Assembly: GCA_020744225.1 (NCBI GenBank)
Contig: JAGMWG010000012.1
Coordinates: 992,001 to 1,056,000, forward strand
Length of the DNA stretch: 64,000 nt
Source: Paraphoma chrysanthemicola
Taxonomy: Eukaryota; Ascomycota; Dothideomycetes; Pleosporales; Phaeosphaeriaceae
Reading direction: 5' to 3'
Shown: piece after piece, positions 47,211 to 57,816 of the stretch
How positions within the stretch are numbered: the first letter of the stretch is position 1
How the letters are laid out: each line of letters starts with the position of its first letter
Program-made: the position numbers and the translations under genes
Notes under the pieces: generated by a model
The model's input: the letters and a program-made list of their open reading frames with translations, nothing else
Databases searched by the model: none
Told to the model about the DNA's origin: nothing

Positions 47211-49047
47211 CTACTCCGCCATAGCATTGATGGGTGAGCCTGCGCGGGTTTCGTCAACAAAGTCGCTGAGGTCGCTCATGCGAGGCTTCTTGTGCCGAGG
47301 GCTCTCGTCTTCGAGCTCGTCAAGCCGCCTCTTAAGGTTGGCCTCGCGCTGCTTGACCTCGTCAAGCTCGGCCCTCAGCTTCGCCTCGGTGTCTCGCGCC
47401 GCACTCTCGTTGTTCTCGAGCTCGGTCACGCGGTTCCGGAAAAGGTCGTTAATAAGTTCCATCTCGGACACACGTGTCTTCAGCGCAGTGTTTTGGGCGT
47501 TGAGCGTATCGTATGGGAGCGGGCCCTCGAGATGCGAGCCGTTTATGGAGGAGTTGGCCGGCGATGGTGCGCGGTGTCCAAACCCGCCGAGTGATGGAGA
47601 GTGAAAGACTTCGCCATTCAATGCCTGCTCAAACATGTGCTGGGGCGCGATGTTGGAGGGGTGAAGAAAGTTCGGTGTGCCAGTGCGCGAGACGGGCGAT
47701 TGCGAGCGATCGGATAGGCCTGACGAGATCTTGCCTGATGCGCGGCGGTGCTGGGCAAGGCCGAGGGAGCCGTCCGCATCTGGGTGAGCAGCGGGAAGGC
47801 CATTTGTTTCGCCAGACTGTAGAGCATTAGCGTTGCGATGTGTGCATGTCGTGTCGTCTCGTACCTTCTTTCGCATGCCGGGGGCGCCAGTCTTGACGCG
47901 ATTGCGGCTCTTGATGACATCGGTTTTGAGCGAGATGGGGCGTGGCCGGCCGTGCAGCTTCAGAAAGAGGCCGCAGGCGTTGCAGAGGACAGCGCCCGTC
48001 TCATCGCGTCGCCAGAGCGGTGTGGTGCTCGTGGTGCAGTTTTGGCAGACAGGCTAGAGCAGTCAGCGAGATGTTCTCGATAAATGATGCTATCGATTAG
48101 ATAAGGAGCAGAAGTAGAAGCGCTCTGCGCAAACCTCCTCTGCGCCCTGCCCTCCGACACAAACACGCGAAAAACGTACTGGTGAGCCTGGATTTCCACC
48201 AGAGGTTGCGGGCGCGGACGTCGCATAAGTCATGCTGAGACCATTCGAGGGTTTGCTGGACATTGTGTCAGTGGGCGGGATGAAAAGTTGAAGTGCACGA
48301 TCTTGGCACGCGATAAGGAAGGCACGACCGGGGTGTGCTGCACAAGTGCGGCAGCGAGGTCTGGCGCCTTCCTTTCACTGTGGCTAGCACGCGGCGGGGC
48401 CAACGCACCTTGGGGGAGAGGGCATCTTATGTTCAGGTGTGTTCCTCCTCGCATTACTATTACTATCATTACTGGTGCTGTTCGCCGCGGGGCTGTTGGG
48501 CCTGTTCGAGGCTACGGAAGCGAGCGTCGACAGGGCGGGAAGCTGGATTGACGAGTGACTTCCATGCCGTTGCTGCGTGTACGAAGCCACCGTCGAGCTC
48601 GAGGACGGTCTGGATATGTCGTGGCCGATCGACGGCAATTGCTTGTCTTCGATGATTGCCGGAGGCGTCTTGATGGCGGGCAGGTCAAAGGCCTGCAGTA
48701 TCGATGGGCGGCGAAAACAGTCAGCGGCCTGTGGCCTGGGAAGGATAGAGGTAGCCAGTGCGGAAGCCGTGGTGATTATTAGGACGAGAAACGCGTTGCG
48801 CTTCTCTAGTCGATGCGGAGAGTTTTGTATAATGGAATGAGCACACTTTGGATCTGGGCGCCAAAGAATGTGCAACGAAAGGACGTCGAGAGAGCGTGTT
48901 GGAATTAGTGAGCGGTGGTAAAGAGCGACAATGAGTAACGACAGCAGTGCAAAAGAGCGTCAAAAAGAATGTGTCTGCTGGAGGGACGAGCACAGCTGCG
49001 AGATGAGCCTGGCGGTACGTGGGTCTCTGCGCGTCTCCTTTCCGCAT
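47211..49047 (-). CDS. areB: GATA-type transcription factor, AreB/NreB-like
   Basis: Five exons, 49047-49019, 48735-48409, 48255-48180, 48053-47865 and 47816-47211, give 408 residues. All later junctions keep frame. The first exon is inferred (283-nt intron). The N-terminal region has IIEDKQLPSIGHDISRP. One GATA finger (C-x2-C-x17-C-x2-C) reads CQNCTTSTTPLWRRDETG then CNACGLFLKLHGRPRP, followed by the basic ISLKTDVIKSRNRVK. A long C-terminal coiled coil (LNAQNTALKTRVSEMELINDLF to KRRLDELEDESPRHKKPR) is the mark of AreB/NreB/ASD4 proteins. Known relatives repress or modulate nitrogen-catabolite genes, dimerising through the coiled coil. An intron interrupts the coding just before the finger. 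Confidence 0.88.
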
Positions 49048-49057
49048 GCCAGGGGGC

Positions 49058-49102
49058 CGATACTGATAGTACTATCGCGCAGCCCTAAATTGGCCTAGAT
49101 AA
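49058..49102. promoter_or_regulatory. GATA-site cluster upstream of areB
   Basis: A perfect 12-bp palindrome GATAGTACTATC at 49065-49076, a CGATAC at 49058 and an AGATAA at 49097-49102 lie within 60 bp of the proposed start. GATA factors commonly regulate each other and themselves. Binding is inferred. Confidence 0.5.
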
Positions 49103-49733
49103 TTAGATGAGCTGCATGACCTCAAAGCTCTCGAAGCGCCCCTCCAGCCCTCTTTGAGCTCGTCGGTTTTACTTTGGTCGCACAGGCGTCGTCCTGTTGA
49201 CCATCGTCCACACATCTTCTCTCTTGTCTGAACTCCCACTGCATCAGACTGAGCACACACGTCACTGGAGTACACTTTCGGCGCGTCTATCAACGGCGCA
49301 GCTCAACGCCATCACATCTCATGCAGGGCTTATGACGAAAAGCTGTCTTTGTTTGGTTTTCAGCGCCCATCCCGTGAGGCGCGTGTGGTTCACGTCTGAT
49401 ACGGCGCTTATTCGATGCTACCCCTGAGGCTCAAGCGCTAGCCCCACAACGGCCAGAGCCAAACCATGCAGCTGAAGCCCTGCGCACATGCTTGCTTTCG
49501 ATCCAATCACGAACATCGCGTCTGCAATCTGTGCCTGTCGCGAAAATAGCGAATGCAATACGAAATTGACGCAGTAGCGCGAAGCACAGCGAAGGACGAG
49601 GTTAACGTGTCTTACGACTGGGATTGGTTTCAATCATTGCATAGAACTGAACTTCCCCAGTTCACGATATGCCTATCTGGGTGGACATTGGCCGGGAAGC
49701 GGCATCAACATCCCAAGATCCCTGCGGGGACGT
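49103..49733. other. Intergenic region
   Basis: Remaining areB promoter and the 3' region of SRP68. No other feature is seen. Confidence 0.4.
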
Positions 49734-51700
49734 TCACCTACCGAACGAGAACCACCCCTTCTTTGCTGCCGGTCTTTCCGGCTGCTTTGCCTCTTCTTGT
49801 GGCTTTGGTGGCTCGGGCTCCTGCTTCGCTGGCGCCCGGCCAGGATACTCCACGTAGTTCCATGCAACATCCAAGAACAGCGGCTTGACTGGCACTGGCT
49901 TGAGCTTTGGCGGCCAAGTCACCAGGTTCTTGAGGTCCACTGAACCAGATGCCGGGTACTCGTTCAACCTCTCGACAACAGGCGCTGCATTTGTCAGACC
50001 CGCTTTTGAGGCCGTGTCTGAGTTCGCAGATAGCTGAGACAGTGCAACCACGCCCCGGTAGTGCGAGGTCAGATTTTCCAGGTTTTGTTTGAGCTTCTGC
50101 GATTGCTGTGCCGTTACCTCCAGCTTGACTGCTTTGGTTGATGGCGACGGGGTTGATTGCTGGGTTGCCGCAGCTTTGGACGAGAGAGACAATGCGCGAT
50201 TGCTCAGAGCCAGCGCTTCCTTTGGTGTTGACAAGAATGCGTAGGAGTGTGACAGGTTCAGACATTTCAGTGCTTGGAAATAGGCGCGCTGGGCATCGAG
50301 CTCGGAGACGAAGCCGGTGTCGCGAACGGCACCTTTGAGATCTTTGATCGAGTCGATGCTCTGCAGAATGGCGTCGTACAGTGCAACGCGCTCACGTAGC
50401 CTTGCCAACTTCCGACCCGTAGGTTCCTCTCGCTCTGCCCACTCCTTGCCATCTTTGCGGGGTCGTCGTGGTTTCTGAGGCGGGTTTGGGGGAAACGTAA
50501 GTCCATCGTCGGATCCAATAAGGACTCTGTTCCTGCCTATTCTCCAAGATATCAAATCGTAGTTGACAGCGAGATTGGTTACACGCAGATCTTGCATCCG
50601 TGCATCGCCTTCGTCGACGCCTTCCTTCTCCAGCTCCTCAATGGCTCTCCGTGTGGCGTCCACGGCGTCTTGACTCGCGATTAAAATGTCGTCATATGCG
50701 TTGGCTCGGTCTTTGGACGAGGTTGAGGTTCCGCTGGACTTATCAAGCACAGCAGAAGCAGCATCGACCGACACCAAAGCCTGCCCAATGGCAGCATCCA
50801 CGATGTTTGCTGTTCGCCCTCGCCAAGTGATCTGTGTATCTGTGAGGGGTTAGAAGGGATATCTCTTTACTGGACGAGCACTTACGCGTCGATGCTGCAT
50901 CTTCCTCCTCTAGCGCTGCCGGGTCGAGCTGCTGGACGGACTTGACGAGACCTGCATCCTCCTTCTGGAAGTACTTTCTCGCGATAGCAGGGACGCCCAC
51001 GGTCCGTGGGATGCGACTTTGGTAGGCAGCATAACGGATGCTGGGATCAATGGTGCCCGCGAGCACTTCCTTGAACAATTCTTGTTTTTGGGCCTTTAAC
51101 AACGAAGCGTAGATGATACGGGCAGCGGAGAAATTGGTCAGGCAGGCATTCCACCGCTGAGGCGACGCGTTGCTGGCCTTGATCCCCTCAGCCTGCTTCT
51201 CAAACTCCTCTGCGCCAGTCAATGAGTATTGATATGCCTTTGCTTCGAGCACGTCGGTTTCGTTTGCGCCGCTGGAGGCCGTGTCTGCGACCAGCTCGAC
51301 TACCTGTTTGGCGGTCTGGACGGCCTTGTGCAGGCGCGAGACGATGTGCTGGCGGGTCGAGCCGGTGATGTTTTTGTCGGCGTTGTCTTCGGAATGGGCG
51401 GCCTTCATGGCCATTGCTTGTGCCCATGCTCGCTCGGAGGTGAGGAGAAGGAGGTGGAGGAACCTGCATCTGTCAGAGACGCCGCATTGTCCTCATCAAA
51501 ATGCAATACTCAATGTCCTTGCCCACATCCTCGGCGGTCACTGGGGCCTTTGCAGCATATTTAGCATTCTTTGGGGTGGCCCGCCCAAGCTTCTTCTGCA
51601 CAATGCGGAGGCGGCGCGAGACCTGGGCGCGGTAGGTGCTGTAGTCGCCCAGCAGAAAGGCCGACTCGCGGAAGCCGACGACGAATTTGGTGATGTCCAT
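49734..51700 (-). CDS. SRP68: Signal recognition particle subunit SRP68
   Basis: Exons 51700-51510, 51463-50886 and 50839-49734 give 624 residues. The start is MDITKFVVGFRESAFLLGDYSTYRAQ, typical of SRP68. The introns (46 nt each) restore LLLLTSERAWAQAM and HTQITWRGRTANI, both family landmarks. An alternative acceptor for intron 1 (51470) would add two residues. SRP68 binds 7SL RNA and pairs with SRP72. The N-terminal half is the TPR-like RNA-binding domain. The C-terminal part includes LFLDVAWNYVEYPG, the SRP72-binding end, then an Ala/Pro/Lys/Glu tail ending KKGWFSFGR. Divergent from the PPR gene. Confidence 0.95.
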
Positions 51701-52115
51701 GGCGAGTGGCTTTGCTATGTGGTAGCCACAGCTTCGTTGTGAAGAGGTGTGAGGGGCACTACCGAGCGGGAAGCTAGCGCCGAGTGCGCCTGCATCTCTC
51801 GTGTGATGTCGCGCTCCAAAGTTTTTGGATGGACTTATCATAGACATTGTCGCCGCCATTGCCACCCGCGCACGCTGTGGTTTCTGCCCGCTCTTTTAAC
51901 ACAATTTGATCCCAGTCGTCTCTCTACATCCATGCGTCGCTGAAGCTCGCCAACAACAACTACATACATCCGTGGGAGGCGGCATGCAACTCTGTGAGCT
52001 CCAGCCATGCTTCTCCGGCCGTCCAAGTCCGGCTCTGACAATGCCAGACTATAGAAGCGTTCAAAGCCTACGATAACTTGCAGCGACATCATCTGCGCTC
52101 TTGGCAGCTCAGGTG
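51701..52115. promoter_or_regulatory. Bidirectional promoter, SRP68 / PPR gene
   Basis: 415 bp between divergent starts of two housekeeping genes. An in-frame upstream extension of SRP68 (to 51865) is possible but has no conserved features. Confidence 0.4.
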
Positions 52116-55100
52116 ATGCTCGAGCGGGCTTCGACATGCTTCGAAACCGGCGGACGCCAGCTTCTTCGCGCCCCAAGACGATGCCTGCGCACTCGGCGAA
52201 TGCTGCACTCGGCTTTTTGGCACCACGGTGCGAGCGATCTCAGTCTGCCAATATGGTGGGCTGCTTCCACGATACACGATGGCGGAAATGGTGACGTTGA
52301 CGACCGGGCGCCCACACGAACATCGCCCGCTGCATGCTTGCAAGGAGGACCATTGCTGGACTTTTTGTATCCCACAAAGGCACTTGCTCTGCTGAAGCAA
52401 ATATCTGTACCCACACTCGACGTCGTGGGGCCCAGACGGCGACAGCACCATGGGCCTACCATTCGTCGCTTTTCAACCGTACCGCAGCCTTCGGTCGAGG
52501 AATCCTCCGGGCCTTCGGCCTCGGCATCACAGGCGAAAGACAGCTTGGCTACAGTCCTGAAGGAGTCCCCAACAGCCAGGGCACTATATGATTTCCTGCG
52601 CAGGAAAGAGACGCGCAAACAGGACGCAGCGTGGCAATACTACACCGCCATACCAAAAGCTGTTCTTGCGCATGATGGCCTTGGGACACTGCAGGCAGAT
52701 CTTCTCGAGTATCTTGTCTTGGACGATGATCCTGCCGTGCCGAGTCGAGTCCTCCAGCTCTTCAACGAGCTATCTGCGAACCACCGCCGATCGTCGTCGT
52801 ACCGCGCAGCAATCGTTGCCTACATTACTTTACGTATGGTTGGGCCTGCTTTGAAGCTCCTTGAGGAAGTACGGCTTGATCATGGCATCGAATTTTCACA
52901 TGTCGGGACCGATGTCGTTCTGAGGCGCACCATCCTGGACGAGCAATGGGATCTCAGTTTACGGGTCTTTGATTTGTTTCTCCGCCAAAAACCTACACTT
53001 CAAAGGCCAAACCGGAGAGATACGTCCACATCGAAATTGATCCGACAAGGTGATACCATCCCGGAGATATGGAAAGGGATTTCCACGTTGCACGATCTCC
53101 AAAGTCACCTCCAGTCTTTTCTTGTTCACGTCCGCGAGTTTCAGCACGAATTGCGGTCGTCCAAGGAGAAAGAGAGAACACTAGTCCTGTTTGTGACTAG
53201 CTTTGTGCCCCATGTTCTCGAGCAGGTGCTGTACGAGCGTAAGCTAGACGAGACGGCGGTTGCTACGTATGTTCGTGGACTTCTTGACGAATTGAAGTCG
53301 CTCGGACTGCCTCTTAGTACGTGCTACGAGCATGCAATTCATCGCTTACTGGATGTGCCACGACATCGGGCGAGAAATGAAGTTCCGAAACTGTCGCTTG
53401 ACCTCTACGCTGAGCTTCGAAGTTTGTGCCTTGATTCGCATAGCAGTCGTTCTAAATTATCGCCCTCAATTCACCTTTTGAGGAACTTAACGGTCCACTA
53501 TGGCGACCAGAACAACTTGTCGCGAGTGCAGGAGTTTATGAGAGACATGAGGACGTTTTACCCCGGTCATGCTTTGAGCTCAGGCTTACTCAAGTACCTC
53601 ATGAACTTTTACGCCGATCACGCAGACACGACACGCGTACAGCAGTACTTTGAGGAGTATCGAATGCACTACAAGGACCACGTCCATCTCAAAATTCTTG
53701 CAGCCCTGCCACTCGCTTGCGCTAGGCGAGGTGATGTAGAGGGCACCATGGCTCAATTTGATCGGATTAAAGATGAGTTCGGGTTGGTCCCGGATGCGGC
53801 TTGCTGGAACATTCTGCTCCTGGCCTGGGTTCGCGCTGATGATCTCGACGGTGCCCTCGAGTGTTTCAATGCGTTGTTGGACCATAGCATCCAACCGGAC
53901 TTATACACCTTTGGCACCCTCCTGGACCTGTGCGCTAAGAGAGGCGACGTTGAGGCGTTCGAGGCCCTGTTCTCTAAGGGCAAGCAGATGGGTGTCGCAT
54001 TATCACAGGATAGCCACGCAAGGTCTGGCTATGTACAGGCGTTCCTGAACGCCGGAGATGCAGAAGGTGCCGAGGCCATCGCTCATGGCATGCTCAAGAG
54101 TTGGCAAGCTGGCACTTTACAAGGTAATGCTTTGACGCATACTTGGAATCTGCTTATACAGCACCACGCTTTGCAGCGTGACATTGGAAGTGCGCGTCAA
54201 TGCTACAGAGAGATGTCCGACAACAACATACCACTCGATTCCTGGACCTATGGCAGCTTGATGCGTGCACTTGTCGAAGTGAAGCAGTCGAACGCTGCGT
54301 ACAAGATTCTGCGAAACACCATGCCTCAGAACAACCTACCAGTCCATGCCTTGCACTACGCCATCGTCATGACCGGCCTGCTCCGAGAAGGTGGAGGCCA
54401 GGTTGCGCTAGCGGTTGATGCCTACCAAGATATGGTGAAGCAAGGCATTGCGCAGACCCATAGCTCGCAGGAGGCATCACTTCGCACCCTAGGGGCGTCT
54501 GAGCTACAAAAATTGCCAAAGCGCGGAGGGAAAAATGCTAGACTCACACTCACCACGGTGGAAGAGGCTCTCGATGAGATGGTTGCCGTTGCTGCCCAGG
54601 GAAAGTTGGATCAGCGACAGCCCAAGCATACCAGGCTACTCGACTCACGCATGTTCAATGCTACTCCGCAGTCTCATCTCGGACTCTTGCTGTCCCTCTA
54701 TTCAGCCAAAGGCGCGTACAAGACTTGCCAAAGACTTATTAGCAAAGCCGAGAAGGCTGCTCCGCATGTGGAAAACTATACAGTTCCTCTGGATTTCATC
54801 ACCGGAGCCATGGAGGTCCATCTGAAGGCAGGGGAGCACACTGAAGTAGCACGGTTCTGGGAATTAGCTCGTTACACAGCCGACAAGCTAACAAAGACCT
54901 TCTTTCAGGCTACACATCCCACACCGCCAGCTGCAGAACCCGATTCTGTGGTCGATCCATCGGTTCGCGAGCGCTACGAGGAGTCCCGCATCTCCGCGAA
55001 CCGCCGCAACGCCCTGTACAAGGCGGCCCGAATCTACATGCGCAGCCTTTTCGACACACGAAATCCGAACCCAAACGCTCTGCAGGATGCACAGCACACC

Positions 55101-55541
55101 ATGCGCGATCTGCTTGTACGTGGTTATACTGTAGATGTCTTTACATGGAATGAGTTCGTTACGGTTTTGGCTCAACGTGGTCGCCTTGTCGACGCCTTTT
55201 CCACATGCGAGGAGTATCTCATGCCGGGCTTCCCTGGCTGGCGCCAACTGCACCCCAACTACATTCGCAAGGACCGCCAGGGTTATCAGTGGATGGAACT
55301 GCGCCACTACGAAATTGAGAAGACTAGCATCATGCCGAGATACAAGACGCTTATTATTCTTGCTGCTGAGTTTGGAAAGGTCAGGACTGATGAACAGAAT
55401 GGCATCGGATATGACACGAATGCTGGAGCCTGGCGAAGGGAGATTCTGGAAGGCGTAGCGCCGAGGACGCTGCGTGCGATTGAGACAATGCCGAGGACAA
55501 ACGACCGGCTGCAGTCGAAGCACTTCCACAATGCAGGGTAA
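52116..55541 (+). CDS. Mitochondrial pentatricopeptide-repeat (PPR) protein
   Basis: One exon, 1141 residues from the ATG at 52116. The Arg-rich, Glu/Asp-poor N-terminus (ASTCFETGGRQLLRAPRRCLRTRRM) is a mitochondrial presequence. PPR motifs are clearest in the middle, for example DAACWNILLLAWVRADDLDGALECFNALLDHSIQPD, LYTFGTLLDLCAKRGDVEAFEALF, THTWNLLIQHHALQRDIGSARQCYREMSDNNIPLD and SWTYGSLMRALVEV. Such proteins bind organellar RNA for processing, stability or translation. Size and a conserved C-terminal block (LHPNYIRKDRQGYQWMELRHYEIEKTSIMPRYKTLIILA) suggest a fungal-specific long PPR factor. The RNA target is unknown. Confidence 0.9.
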   Translation: MLERASTCFETGGRQLLRAPRRCLRTRRMLHSAFWHHGASDLSLPIWWAASTIHDGGNGDVDDRAPTRTSPAACLQGGPLLDFLYPTKALALLKQISVPTLDVVGPRRRQHHGPTIRRFSTVPQPSVEESSGPSASASQAKDSLATVLKESPTARALYDFLRRKETRKQDAAWQYYTAIPKAVLAHDGLGTLQADLLEYLVLDDDPAVPSRVLQLFNELSANHRRSSSYRAAIVAYITLRMVGPALKLLEEVRLDHGIEFSHVGTDVVLRRTILDEQWDLSLRVFDLFLRQKPTLQRPNRRDTSTSKLIRQGDTIPEIWKGISTLHDLQSHLQSFLVHVREFQHELRSSKEKERTLVLFVTSFVPHVLEQVLYERKLDETAVATYVRGLLDELKSLGLPLSTCYEHAIHRLLDVPRHRARNEVPKLSLDLYAELRSLCLDSHSSRSKLSPSIHLLRNLTVHYGDQNNLSRVQEFMRDMRTFYPGHALSSGLLKYLMNFYADHADTTRVQQYFEEYRMHYKDHVHLKILAALPLACARRGDVEGTMAQFDRIKDEFGLVPDAACWNILLLAWVRADDLDGALECFNALLDHSIQPDLYTFGTLLDLCAKRGDVEAFEALFSKGKQMGVALSQDSHARSGYVQAFLNAGDAEGAEAIAHGMLKSWQAGTLQGNALTHTWNLLIQHHALQRDIGSARQCYREMSDNNIPLDSWTYGSLMRALVEVKQSNAAYKILRNTMPQNNLPVHALHYAIVMTGLLREGGGQVALAVDAYQDMVKQGIAQTHSSQEASLRTLGASELQKLPKRGGKNARLTLTTVEEALDEMVAVAAQGKLDQRQPKHTRLLDSRMFNATPQSHLGLLLSLYSAKGAYKTCQRLISKAEKAAPHVENYTVPLDFITGAMEVHLKAGEHTEVARFWELARYTADKLTKTFFQATHPTPPAAEPDSVVDPSVRERYEESRISANRRNALYKAARIYMRSLFDTRNPNPNALQDAQHTMRDLLVRGYTVDVFTWNEFVTVLAQRGRLVDAFSTCEEYLMPGFPGWRQLHPNYIRKDRQGYQWMELRHYEIEKTSIMPRYKTLIILAAEFGKVRTDEQNGIGYDTNAGAWRREILEGVAPRTLRAIETMPRTNDRLQSKHFHNAG

Positions 55542-56023
55542 CCGTGTTATGGGGCTGTTTTCGATAGTGCTTGTAGATACTGCATACTTTTGCTCGTGAA
55601 GCAATGTAAATATTGACATACATAACACTATATTTACCATGACGACCTCAAGCCTCGAACTGTACTATCGCATCGGTGTTTGTATATTCGTTTGCGCAAG
55701 CACCGTCCGCGCATGCTGCCGTCGTCGACAGCTTCAAATTGTGTTCTCTATTGCTGCGAACACTCCACTCTCCTGACTTTGCTGGACTCTGCACGTCCAC
55801 CTCTGAAACGCCTGAATAGTACCCGCTCCAGCATTCTCAATTCCCTCGCCCTCTTGTATTCCTCTTCGTACTAGTGGTACGTTAATTTCCGCATCTCTAC
55901 AACGCATCCCTGATGAAGCATCTTTTCCCGGTCCGTACAGATGGACAAATGCGTATTCCTGCTTCAGGACCAAAGGCTTGATCTCCCATGAAAATGTAAT
56001 CATCAAGTCTCTCGATCTAACAT
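55542..56023. other. Convergent 3' spacer
   Basis: Between the PPR gene and a small minus-strand gene. Nothing else is recognised. Confidence 0.4.
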
Positions 56024-56338
56024 TCACTTCCCGTTCCCCAAACCATTCACTCCGCCTTCCAAACTCCCCCTCGCCATCGACCTACTGCTCGCCGAGCTCG
56101 ACCGCCGATGGCGAGGTGCAGGCTGCGCATTTAGTGCGCTGAGTAGTGGTCGAAGTTCGAGATTCTCTGCAGGAGAAATGTAGAAGCGTGGGAGAGAGGA
56201 AGTGGACGAATGGCGTGTGTGCGGTGGTGTCGTCGCGGGTGTCGAGGTTGTTGATGTCGTGGGTGTTTGTGTGGGAGATGGAGAGCGAAGGGATGGGAAG
56301 AGGGCGTGGACGATTTGCATTGTGAGAACGCCCGACAT
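56024..56338 (-). CDS. Small hypothetical protein
   Basis: One frame of 104 residues from ATG 56338 (MSGVLTMQIVHALFPSLRSPS). It is Ser/Thr/Pro-rich with a more structured stretch FYISPAENLELRPLLSALNAQP and a basic serine tail. CATCT repeats and pyrimidine-rich leader sequence lie upstream. No family recognised. It could be a real small fungal gene or chance. Confidence 0.45.
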   Translation of the reverse strand: MSGVLTMQIVHALFPSLRSPSPTQTPTTSTTSTPATTPPHTRHSSTSSLPRFYISPAENLELRPLLSALNAQPAPRHRRSSSASSRSMARGSLEGGVNGLGNGK

Positions 56339-57816
56339 TTTGATTTGATTTTGGTGGGTGGTAAGGTATTGATGGTGTTGGTGACTTGTAGATTGGATGG
56401 TGTCGTGATTGAATGGTAAATATGTATGACGATTGATGGGTGTAATTGATAGCACTCGAGTAAGGCGAATAGCGATCCAGGTGCTGGATTTGTCTGAAGT
56501 GCTTTGATGACAGTATTTGATAGCCTGAGAATGCGTACTTCTCGCACATACATATACTCATCTCATCTCATCTCCAAACCCGACCGTTGCACACGCAGTG
56601 CGAACCCACCTATCGCCCGCATTACACAACAAGCGATCAAGCCAATCACAATCACCTCAATCTACGTGGCTTAGACCCACGCTCATCATGGTCCTTTGCG
56701 CACGCCCGGTGATCGTCGCGTCAACTTGTACGAGCGTGCGAACAGCGCTGTTGGTGCGCCGGAATCCACTAATGTGATTGGCTGGCTCGGATGACTGCGG
56801 GACTAGCGCGGGGCGCGGTGAATGTAAGCCACTGTGCAGGGGCCTGGGAGGCCTGAAACAACCGTGCTGTGGGTTTTCTGCCGTTTTGAGATACGCGGAT
56901 AGACTGGGAGGGCTCGTATAGTGCGATATACGATGGGCGTTGATGAGGTGTGTGCCTTGGTGGGAATGGGACGGATGTGGGGAAGTGTGCGTGTCCTGGG
57001 CTTGATGTCACTGCCTTGAGCTGTTATCATGAGCATGCGCATTGTAGGATTATTCCAGGGTACTTCTGACATGAGCAGTACTTTGTCATACACATATGTA
57101 GACAGCAAAGCTCTCACAGCTGGACAGCTTCCGCCCTTTGAGATCATGTCATCTCTGCGCGCCCTTATCCCTTGCTAACGTTTCAGAAGCATTGTAGTTC
57201 TCTTAATCCTTCGAGAAGTCTTGAGGCATTCACGGTGCAAAATCGGGACGATAGAATGTCAGATAATGTCGATGCGCGAAATGCCAGCTGCTCCTTCGAA
57301 GGGCCTTAGCCTACCTTCACAAGACCCACCTTGCGGTGCCGCATCGTCGACCCGTATTAACTTAACGTCAGCCCTCATTTTCGCGAACATTGTGTCTCTA
57401 TGAGGGGCACAAAGATCCTGCGCAATCTTCGTTCTCAGTCCAGGTGCCACCATCGAGGTCCTCTCACAACAGGGCTTTACTGATCAGTATCAACGCGAAG
57501 CTATAATATCAGAAGCATAAAAACGAGACAAAAGAGTCTGTCTTCTCCCCCCACTTCGATTTACAATAGCCAGTAGGTTTTTCTCGGACGATTACTTCTA
57601 TGCTCGACTCGTATTGGAGCCAAACTGATTGGATCTCGTAAAAACACCTACATACCACTATTAGGGTACTTTGGTCACCTCCTGCCTCTTAGTGCTGGTC
57701 CCATGAAGCTCTGCTCTGAATACCGAGATGCGGTCTCGATCCTTCGTCACGTCGCTCTTACTCCCCTGCGGTACACTGAGACGCAGCGCGCCTTCCTTTA
57801 ATAAAAGCAAGCATCA
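56339..57816. other. Gene-poor region
   Basis: 1.5 kb without a supported gene. Contains a (TCATC)n-like stretch near 56550 and several short ORFs judged to be chance. Confidence 0.4.

Noticed and set aside
56540..56580. TCATC tandem run as a CRISPR-like or telomeric repeat
   Set aside because: Only a few short units, in a leader or promoter region of a eukaryotic genome.
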